DNA from: Candidatus Gastranaerophilales bacterium
Lineage (GTDB): Bacteria > Cyanobacteriota > Vampirovibrionia > Gastranaerophilales > Gastranaerophilaceae
Length of the DNA stretch: 21,981 nt
NCBI GenBank assembly: GCA_947624665.1
Contig: CANQLK010000011.1
Coordinates: 1 to 21,981, forward strand
Reading direction: 5' to 3'
Below, one piece after another: positions 7,137-12,739 of the stretch (position 1 is its first letter; every line of letters begins with the position of its first letter). The notes beneath the pieces were generated by a model. The model searched no databases. It saw only the letters and a program-made list of their open reading frames with translations, and had not been told where the DNA came from. The position numbers and the translations under genes are program-made.

Positions 7137-7991
7137 ATGCAAAAAAATAATATTAACAATATATATTATCTCGGCCCAAACGGCTCTAATACCTATTATG
7201 CGGCTATCAAGTTTTTGGAAAGGGAAAATTTGACTTCCTTGAATAAACTTCCTCAAAAAAGTATTAAATCAGCTGCGGAAAATTTTGAAAACGATATAAA
7301 CTCCTTATGTATCCTGCCTATTGAAAATTCTATAGAAGGAATAGTGCGTGAAACATTAGATAATTTCTTAACTTTAAAAGATAATTCAATCCAAATTCAA
7401 GGTGAAATAACAATTCCGATAAATCACATGCTTCTTTCAAATGCAAAAAACAAAAAAGATATAAAAAAAATATATTCGCACCCACAAGCACTTGCACAGT
7501 GCGGAAACTATTTATATAAAAATTTTCCCGATGCGGAATTAAAAGAAGTTTCGTCAACAGGCTATGCGGCGCAAAAAGTTTCAACGGAAACGGACAGTGC
7601 GGCTATCGCCAATATTACTTGCAGCGATATCTTTAATTTGAATATAGTCGCAGAAAATATTAATGATGAAAAAGGAAATCAAACAAGATTTTATATTCTT
7701 GGCAGAAATTCCGACAATAATTTAAATATGGGGAAAACAGCTCTTATGCTCTCTACAAAAAATCAGCACGGTGCTTTATGTTCCGTTTTACAAATATTTG
7801 CTAAATATAATATAAATTTATCCTGCATTGAATCAAGACCATCCAAGAAAAAATTGGGAGAATATGTATTTTTTATGGAACTTGACGGTTTTAAAGAGGA
7901 AACAAATATAAAAAAATCATTAACCGAAATAAAAAATAATGCGGAATTTGTTAAAATTTTAGGTTCATTTAAAGAATATAAATGTTCATAA
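7137..7991 (+). CDS. pheA: Prephenate dehydratase with regulatory ACT domain
   Basis: Converts prephenate to phenylpyruvate in phenylalanine biosynthesis. This 284-residue protein is the monofunctional type with no chorismate mutase domain. Catalytic domain about 8-190: YLGPNGSNTYYAA (11-23), CILPIENSIEG (58-68), SHPQALAQC (114-122), SSTGYAAQ (139-146) carrying the usual catalytic-site Thr, and NQTRF (181-185). ACT domain about 200-280 with GALCSVLQIFAKYNINL (212-228) and the phenylalanine-binding ESRP motif (232-235), so feedback inhibition by phenylalanine is expected from family knowledge. Ribosome binding site AAAGG lies eight bases before ATG. It is a single gene, divergent from the phosphohexomutase and followed by a hairpin-rich stretch. 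Confidence 0.93.
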   Translation: MQKNNINNIYYLGPNGSNTYYAAIKFLERENLTSLNKLPQKSIKSAAENFENDINSLCILPIENSIEGIVRETLDNFLTLKDNSIQIQGEITIPINHMLLSNAKNKKDIKKIYSHPQALAQCGNYLYKNFPDAELKEVSSTGYAAQKVSTETDSAAIANITCSDIFNLNIVAENINDEKGNQTRFYILGRNSDNNLNMGKTALMLSTKNQHGALCSVLQIFAKYNINLSCIESRPSKKKLGEYVFFMELDGFKEETNIKKSLTEIKNNAEFVKILGSFKEYKCS

Positions 7992-8007
7992 AATAAAAAT
8001 AAAAGAA

Positions 8008-8043
8008 AAGCCGAATTCTTATTTTTACTCATACCTTCGGCTT
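8008..8043. terminator. Hairpin downstream of pheA (terminator-like)
   Basis: AAGCCGAA (8008-8015) pairs perfectly with TTCGGCTT (8036-8043) around a 20-base loop, starting 16 bases after the pheA stop. The plus strand has no T-tract after it. On the minus strand it is followed by TTCTTTTATTTTT, so as an intrinsic terminator it would work better leftward. It may still protect or end the pheA transcript. Confidence 0.4.
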
Positions 8044-8044
8044 A

Positions 8045-8075
8045 TCGTAAAAATTTACTCGGACAATTTTTACGA
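8045..8075. repeat. Perfect 11-bp hairpin in the pheA 3' intergenic region
   Basis: TCGTAAAAATT (8045-8055) and AATTTTTACGA (8065-8075) are perfect complements around a nine-base loop. It lacks a T-tract on either strand, so it is not a standard terminator. AATTTTTAC of the right arm recurs at 8114-8122. Confidence 0.55.
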
Positions 8076-8091
8076 CAAATTAAACAATACC

Positions 8092-8122
8092 CGAAAAAGT
8101 TTTTCGATAATCGAATTTTTAC
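8092..8122. repeat. Short palindrome plus repeat of hairpin-arm sequence
   Basis: CGAAAAAGTTTTTCG (8092-8106) can form a six-pair hairpin with a three-base loop. It is followed by AATTTTTAC (8114-8122), a direct copy of part of the right arm of the preceding hairpin, which could compete with it for pairing to the left arm. Confidence 0.4.
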
Positions 8123-8125
8123 AAT

Positions 8126-8157
8126 AAAAAAAGGATGTTTATTTATTAAACATCCTT
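8126..8157 (-). terminator. Intrinsic terminator of the small gene at 8179-8505
   Basis: AAGGATGTTTA (8131-8141) and TAAACATCCTT (8147-8157) form a perfect 11-bp stem with a five-base loop. On the minus strand the stem runs into a seven-T run (A-run at 8126-8132 on the plus strand), 21 bases after the stop codon. This is the classic form, in the right orientation. Confidence 0.88.
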
Positions 8158-8178
8158 ATAATTAACTGCTTTTAATTA

Positions 8179-8505
8179 CTATAAATTAAATTTTTCAGGA
8201 TTAAACTTTGATTCCATTTTATCAAGAACCGTAGAGATAAGTTTGATTACTTTACCTGCAATATTTTTAGCACCGTTTGCTATTTTACCGCCAAATCCTT
8301 TTACTTTTGCCAAAAGATTTAAACCTGAAACTTTTTTAGCGGCTTTTGCAAAAACATCAGTTAATTTGCCTTTACCGTTTGATGCTTTTTCTTTTGCTGT
8401 TTCTGCGGTTTTCTTTAAAAACTCGGGTGTTATGGGATTTTTAAATCCGAAATTTACATTTTTTTTAGGGTAATTATAAGCTGATGATATTGATTGAACT
8501 TTCAT
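8179..8505 (-). CDS. Small basic protein with NFGF-type N-terminal motif, unknown function
   Basis: The 108-residue product was not recognised by function. It begins MKVQSISSAYNYPKKNVNFGF, and this short N-terminal segment ending in an aromatic-Gly motif resembles those I recall on many otherwise unrelated Gastranaerophilales proteins. There is no signal peptide or clear membrane helix. The remainder is Lys/Ala/Gly-rich and probably helical, with amphipathic stretches. ATG 8505 is preferred over the upstream in-frame ATG 8517 because GGAG lies between them, six bases before 8505; starting at 8517 would add MEKK and leave no ribosome binding site. It forms its own unit, with a TATAAT upstream and a strong terminator after it. 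Confidence 0.7.
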   Translation of the reverse strand: MKVQSISSAYNYPKKNVNFGFKNPITPEFLKKTAETAKEKASNGKGKLTDVFAKAAKKVSGLNLLAKVKGFGGKIANGAKNIAGKVIKLISTVLDKMESKFNPEKFNL

Positions 8506-8549
8506 TTTTTTCTCCATTTATACAGATTGACTATTACACATTGGATTGT

Positions 8550-8555
8550 ATTATA
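8550..8555 (-). promoter_or_regulatory. Candidate -10 box (TATAAT) of the small NFGF-motif gene
   Basis: A perfect TATAAT on the minus strand lies 44 bases before the chosen ATG, leaving room for a leader with the GGAG site. No matching -35 was found at 16-18 bases. Confidence 0.4.
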
Positions 8556-8594
8556 AATATTATTCTTTCACAATATAACAATAATATTTGTAAC

Positions 8595-8626
8595 AAAAAA
8601 GAATCACGTTGAATGATTCTTTTTTT
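8595..8626. terminator. Bidirectional intrinsic terminator between two small genes
   Basis: AAAAAAGAATCA (8595-8606) pairs with TGATTCTTTTTT (8614-8625) around a seven-base loop, with T-tracts on both strands. It lies 8 bases after the stop of the gene at 8634-9053 on the minus strand and would end that transcript before the next small gene starts. Confidence 0.82.
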
Positions 8627-8633
8627 GTTTTTA

Positions 8634-9053
8634 TTATACTAAATTGTTTATTTCTTCTCCTACAGCTTCTATTCCTTCCTCTACGGTTTCAGCAACTTTA
8701 TTTTCATTAGAAGAGGTAATATTTTTAGCTTTTTCGATTATTTTTGTTGCAAAACCTGTAATAGCTTCGCCTGCGGTTTGAAGATAAGAGAATGCTTTTT
8801 TAACGGTTTCGTTCTTAATTTTATCTGATGTAAATACATTGTATTTTGCACCAAGAGCAAGACCGCCTGCAATTACTGCAGCTCCTACTGCTAATTTTGC
8901 GGCTGTTTTTACGGGTGATGATTTTTTCTTTGAGCTTTCACTTAATTTTGTTGAAGCTGCCGGAGCTTCTGATTGTTTATATACTTGAGGTGATTCTATT
9001 TTTTTCTGAAAATCTGATGATGCACCTGCAAAGCTGATCGGACTTACGTTCAT
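8634..9053 (-). CDS. Small protein with ISFAG N-terminal motif and one hydrophobic segment, unknown function
   Basis: The 139-residue product starts MNVSPISFAG, the short leader-like motif typical (from memory) of Gastranaerophilales proteins. A Ser/Lys/Pro-rich stretch (about 20-48) leads to a Gly/Ala-rich hydrophobic segment at about 50-70 (AAKLAVGAAVIAGGLALGA), long enough for a membrane helix. A helical, Glu/Lys-rich C-terminal half with an acidic tail follows. There is no cleavable signal peptide. Translation start is well supported by AAGGAGGT four bases before ATG 9053. It lies just upstream of the NFGF-motif gene on the same strand but is separated from it by a terminator, so they are probably independent transcripts. 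It may be a membrane-associated or surface-targeted protein, which is inference. Confidence 0.75.
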   Translation of the reverse strand: MNVSPISFAGASSDFQKKIESPQVYKQSEAPAASTKLSESSKKKSSPVKTAAKLAVGAAVIAGGLALGAKYNVFTSDKIKNETVKKAFSYLQTAGEAITGFATKIIEKAKNITSSNENKVAETVEEGIEAVGEEINNLV

Positions 9054-9351
9054 AATTACCTCCTTATATTTCTTTTATCTGACTTTTTAAAACTTATGAA
9101 TAAAAAAAATTGACTGTTTTTGTTTGATACTTAATATAACTTTACATGTATTTATTCATTGATTTGAAATGCATAGAACCCTTTTTATTATAACATATTT
9201 CCGTCTTTTTTTAAATTTTTTTTGAAAAACGGAATATTTTTTTTATGTTTGCACTCTAAGAAAAAGGATAAGTAACTTTTGTTTGAAATTTAGCAAGCGA
9301 AATGTTGCCGCACGGGATAATACAGATTTTACATCAGGGAGAATTATTTAA
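9054..9351. other. 298-base divergent intergenic region with a possible promoter and attenuator-like hairpin
   Basis: This holds the upstream regions of the ISFAG-motif gene (-) and of the large membrane protein (+). On the plus strand, TTGACT at 9110-9115 is followed after 19 bases by TATAAC (9135-9140), a possible weak promoter. TTCCGT-C-TTTT (9199-9209) can pair with AAAA-ACGGAA (9225-9234) with one bulge, followed by eight T (9237-9244). This has the form of a plus-strand intrinsic terminator about 110 bases before the large gene. AGGGAG (9336-9341) lies ten bases before ATG 9352. A 17-codon ORF (9302-9355) overlaps that start by ATGA. No larger gene is visible. Confidence 0.4.
9199..9244 (+). 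terminator. Attenuator-like hairpin with T-tract in the leader of the large membrane-protein gene
   Basis: A ten-pair bulged stem (9199-9209 with 9225-9234), a loop of about 15 bases, then TATTTTTTTT. There is no plus-strand gene directly before it, so it would act on a leader transcript or a small RNA started near 9140. The stem is AT-rich and only moderately stable. Confidence 0.35.
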
Positions 9352-12096
9352 ATGAGTACGACCGAAACCATACAATTAAAAATAGATGAAAAAGCATACA
9401 GCTATGCAAAAATATACGCATCGCTTTTAAAAGACGAGTATCAAAGAAAAAGGTCTTATGCCTGTATAACGGCGTTATATGCATTTATTAATCTTCTTGA
9501 AAAGACTCCGTGTAATCTTCAAAAATCAATGACGTTGTTTAGAAATCCGCTCATCAACGAAAAATATGAAATCACGGATGTGTATTTAAATAATTGGCAT
9601 TTGGATGTACGTGTATTAACCGGCGGAGATTACGTTCTTGTACCTAAAAAACACTATGATTGTGATATAGTTCCCGATTTTTATGTGGTTATAAAGGTTG
9701 ATTCCGAACTTAAAAATGCTCAATTGTTGGGCTTCTCCGAAACAAAGGAAAAAAAGCAGGAGCCTTATGACTATAATTATTGCAGTATTCCGTTAAATAC
9801 GTTAATCAGCTATGAAGAATTCCTTAAAAAGGTTGCTTCACCAAAATCCGAAATTTTCGGAACGAATGACCATGAATTCTTTAAGGAATCGTATCTGGGA
9901 TTTACCGATGGCAATATAAATACGGAAACCGAATATAAACTGATTAAACACTTGTTTAAGTGCAGCGAGTGCAGAACCGAATTTTGCTGCTTTACGGGAT
10001 TTGAAATGGTCTGCTGTAATTCTTCAAAATATGAAGATTTATTTGATGATAAAACCTTGGGAATCATCGGAGCTCAAGAAGTTGATGATGAAAGATATGA
10101 CGGAAAAGAAGAAATAATAGATATATCTGCTGATGATAGTCCTTCGCAAGAAACAGATATTTTGGATGAGCTCTTTGAGGATTCAAGAGAATTTGTTGAA
10201 CAAACGAATGAAACTCAATCCGATAATTATAATTCGGAGTTTGAAGATTCCATATCAGAGGATGATATACTTCAAGATTCCGATGATGATTTGAAAAACA
10301 CGGAAGAAATAACGGAAATCTCTGATGATATATCGGAAAATAATCAAGAAATATCGGAGATTATTGAAGAAGTATCCGAATCTGCAAATGAAATAACGGA
10401 AATTTCCGATGATGGAGAGTTGAGAGAATATTCCGAAAATAAGGATATTGATTTTATTCAATCGGAAGATTTAAATATAGACAATGATTCAAGTGAAATT
10501 ATTGAAGAAAATGTGCTTGATAGTTTTGATTTGGATGAAATGGATGTTATCCCCGAAAAAGATAATAATGTTTTGCCAGATGAAAATATTCTTAAGCAAA
10601 ATGATACATCAGAAAATGATAATATCGATTTTATTGAAGATGATGAAAATATAAAAATAATTCCTGATAATACCAATGAAGTAATAAGACCTATGGGCGC
10701 TTCTGACTATATCGACGAAACTGCGACCTCGATTGAAAAACCCGATACTACCGAACAAAAAGTAATAGTTGATTATGATGAATTCGGAGAACCTGTTTAT
10801 TCATACATAACTTCTATCGAACAAACCGATTCCGAGGAAAATACTGATATGGATTTCGCTGAATTTTCAGAGGAAAATACCTTTGAAAATGAAGACGTTG
10901 CCCCATCGGAAGAAGATATTTTGCCATTCGAAGAAGAAACTGAAAATTTAAAAGAAGAACCCGTAAAGGAAAGTGAAAAAAATTTATTTGATGAAGAAAT
11001 TCAGAGTGAAGAAATTCCCAATAACGTTATTGAAAAGGAAACAGGTGTGCAAAGTGAATTAGAGGAAACCGAAAATTCACAATCGTATACGGAATATCAG
11101 GATGAAACGGAACAAAATATGGAAGATGATGAAGAAGATATAGAAGAATATAGTGATGGCGATTCTGATGATGATTCTGATGATGATTCTGATGACGATT
11201 CTGATGACGATTCTGATGACGACTTGGAATACGATGAAGATTCGGACACCGAAGAAAAACAATCGGGAAATCCCATATTTAAATTGGTGATTATTATTAT
11301 ATCCACGTTGGTTATTTTAGGCTTAATAGGCGGTGGTGCATTCTTCTTCCTGAAATCAAAAGGAAATGCTAATAAGCCTGCTAATAATGTGCCTGCTGCA
11401 GAAGTTGCTGAAAACGCTCAGTTTAATAACACTTCTGAACAATCCGCTAATCCTGACGATAATCAAGGTGCGGAACAAAATCCCGAAAATCAGCAAAATC
11501 AGGATGCTCAAGATTTCTTTGGTGATATACCCGTACCGAATGAAGCGCAAAATCAGGAAAATGCCGAAAATCAAAATAATGAAGGAAATAACGAACAAAA
11601 TAATGAGCAAAATAACGAACAAAATAATTTGGGAACCCCGTTAACGGAAAATGACCTGATTAATCAAAATGCCGATAATAACAATATAAATGCGAACGGG
11701 GATGTTAATAAGGCGATGGTAAATTCGTTTGCGCCCACAACTCAAGGGGTATCTCTGAACGGATTGAATTGGTTCTGTTCGACAGAGCTATTTACGGATA
11801 ATGTATTTAAAGTATATATGCAGAATTTGGATAATATATTAAAACAGAATTTAAGAAATAATCTGATGAATGCAACGGAGGTTCCGCCGCAAAATTCCGT
11901 TACGGCTAAATTTGCTGTAGATAATAACGGTAATTTGGTTAAGGTGATAATATCCGGTTCAAGCGGTTCCGGTCAAATAGATGACCTTGTGTTACGAAGT
12001 ATTAATGAAACTTTTGAAGGCGAAAAAAGCCAAATTCTCAACGATAGTCCGCTAAAATCAGATAAGTATTACCTAAAAGTGGTAATAAAATTATAA
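9352..12096 (+). CDS. DUF1822-like single-pass membrane protein with anti-sigma-type HxxxCxxC motif and TonB-C-like end domain
   Basis: A 914-residue multidomain protein with no exact match that I know. Residues 10-160 resemble cyanobacterial DUF1822 proteins: a helical segment (AYSYAKIYASLL... ALYAFINLL) followed by beta strands ending VVIKVDSELKNAQLLGF. H200-x3-C204-x2-C207 in IKHLFKCSECRTEF matches the zinc motif of ZAS/zf-HC2 anti-sigma factors; C212, C213, C221 and C222 follow. Residues 232-636 are an acidic, probably disordered linker with DSDD repeats at 604-623. One membrane helix spans about 645-667. An N/Q-rich linker (671-785) leads to a TonB-C-like domain (about 825-914; VTAKFAVDNNGNLVKVIISG, SSGSGQIDD). 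No signal peptide is present, so the head is presumably cytoplasmic and the end domain periplasmic; however, lysines after the helix (LKSKGNANK) fit the opposite topology. A sigma-like gene follows after 47 bases. Confidence 0.7.
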   Translation: MSTTETIQLKIDEKAYSYAKIYASLLKDEYQRKRSYACITALYAFINLLEKTPCNLQKSMTLFRNPLINEKYEITDVYLNNWHLDVRVLTGGDYVLVPKKHYDCDIVPDFYVVIKVDSELKNAQLLGFSETKEKKQEPYDYNYCSIPLNTLISYEEFLKKVASPKSEIFGTNDHEFFKESYLGFTDGNINTETEYKLIKHLFKCSECRTEFCCFTGFEMVCCNSSKYEDLFDDKTLGIIGAQEVDDERYDGKEEIIDISADDSPSQETDILDELFEDSREFVEQTNETQSDNYNSEFEDSISEDDILQDSDDDLKNTEEITEISDDISENNQEISEIIEEVSESANEITEISDDGELREYSENKDIDFIQSEDLNIDNDSSEIIEENVLDSFDLDEMDVIPEKDNNVLPDENILKQNDTSENDNIDFIEDDENIKIIPDNTNEVIRPMGASDYIDETATSIEKPDTTEQKVIVDYDEFGEPVYSYITSIEQTDSEENTDMDFAEFSEENTFENEDVAPSEEDILPFEEETENLKEEPVKESEKNLFDEEIQSEEIPNNVIEKETGVQSELEETENSQSYTEYQDETEQNMEDDEEDIEEYSDGDSDDDSDDDSDDDSDDDSDDDLEYDEDSDTEEKQSGNPIFKLVIIIISTLVILGLIGGGAFFFLKSKGNANKPANNVPAAEVAENAQFNNTSEQSANPDDNQGAEQNPENQQNQDAQDFFGDIPVPNEAQNQENAENQNNEGNNEQNNEQNNEQNNLGTPLTENDLINQNADNNNINANGDVNKAMVNSFAPTTQGVSLNGLNWFCSTELFTDNVFKVYMQNLDNILKQNLRNNLMNATEVPPQNSVTAKFAVDNNGNLVKVIISGSSGSGQIDDLVLRSINETFEGEKSQILNDSPLKSDKYYLKVVIKL
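11161..11220 (+). repeat. Five tandem copies of a 12-base unit encoding DSDD
   Basis: The unit is GATTCTGATGAY. Copies 1-2 end in GAT and copies 3-5 in GAC, suggesting growth by unit duplication. The unit is a multiple of three, so gain or loss of copies changes linker length without frameshift. It lies just before the membrane helix in the acidic linker. Confidence 0.9.
11587..11628 (+). repeat. Tandem 12-base repeat encoding NNEQ (3.5 copies)
   Basis: AATAACGAACAA and AATAATGAGCAA alternate for three full units plus AATAAT. They lie in the linker after the membrane helix of the DUF1822-like protein. Confidence 0.8.
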
Positions 12097-12143
12097 TTTA
12101 TGTTATTATATTTTTAGGTAGGCGAGGATAAAGAATATAACCA

Positions 12144-12731
12144 GTGCTTTTATTAGAAGAACAAAGATCATTAATAGAAAAATTTGTGAGAAGCAACAAA
12201 AATTTCAAAGGAAATGAAGATCTCTTTGAAGATTTTTGCAGCGAGGCTTTCCAAAAATCATATATGATATTTAATTCATCATCGAATATAAATAAAATAG
12301 AAAGTTATGTTTCAAAGGTTGTACATACATCTATTTTAAGCGTATTGAAAGACTCGGGCAGAATCAGAAGAACAAGTGAAGGGTTTGTTCCTACAGGAGA
12401 GATTAAAGTTCCCGAATTTACTGCTCCCGCTCCATTGAAATCGGAACCTTTGGCACCTTCCTTTATACTTGATTTCCCTGACCCTAAAGAAACAGTTGAA
12501 GAAATAATTATTACAAAAGATTGTCTGCAAAGAATTGCAGATGCGGTTTGTGTAATTCATAAAGAAGTACCTTCTAAGTTATTTTTGGATTTATTCAGGC
12601 TAAGATATATTGATGGTTATAAACAATCTCAGATTGCTGAAAACCTTAATATTTCACAATCGGAAGTCAGCAAAAGATTATTGCAGCTGTCAAAATTGAT
12701 AAGTAATTTTCTTGACGGCGGTAAAAGTTAG
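12144..12731 (+). CDS. Sigma-70-like factor (regions 2 and 4), ECF-size
   Basis: The 195-residue protein fits a small alternative sigma factor. Region 2-like helices lie at about 15-78 (NEDLFEDFCSEAF, then IESYVSKVVHTSILSVLKD and RIRRT, in the place of the -10-recognition helix). A Pro-rich linker spans 80-115. Region 4 lies at about 125-190, with a clear helix-turn-helix GYKQSQIAENLNISQSEVSK (158-177) that would read the -35 element. Region 2 is divergent, so it could be a sigma-like regulator rather than a true sigma. Start is GTG 12144: the frame is closed by TAA just upstream, and the nearest GAGGA is 15 bases away, so translation may be weak or coupled to the preceding gene. It sits between the putative membrane anti-sigma gene (47-base gap) and the zinc-ribbon ATPase gene (8-base gap), as expected for one operon. 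Confidence 0.75.
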   Translation: MLLLEEQRSLIEKFVRSNKNFKGNEDLFEDFCSEAFQKSYMIFNSSSNINKIESYVSKVVHTSILSVLKDSGRIRRTSEGFVPTGEIKVPEFTAPAPLKSEPLAPSFILDFPDPKETVEEIIITKDCLQRIADAVCVIHKEVPSKLFLDLFRLRYIDGYKQSQIAENLNISQSEVSKRLLQLSKLISNFLDGGKS

Positions 12732-12739
12732 GAAAAATT

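Noticed and set aside
8179..8517. Start of the NFGF-motif gene at ATG 8517
   Set aside because: GGAG lies inside this extension and correctly spaced for ATG 8505. The extension adds only MEKK before the lineage-type N-terminus.
10255..10676. Minus-strand ORFs opposite the acidic linker
   Set aside because: Asp/Glu-rich codons read backwards give stop-poor Phe/Ile/Ser frames. The plus-strand gene explains the region.
11077..11306. Two minus-strand ORFs, one encoding Ser/Glu repeats
   Set aside because: They are antisense readings of the 12-base DSDD repeat and acidic linker, with no ribosome binding site or protein-like composition.
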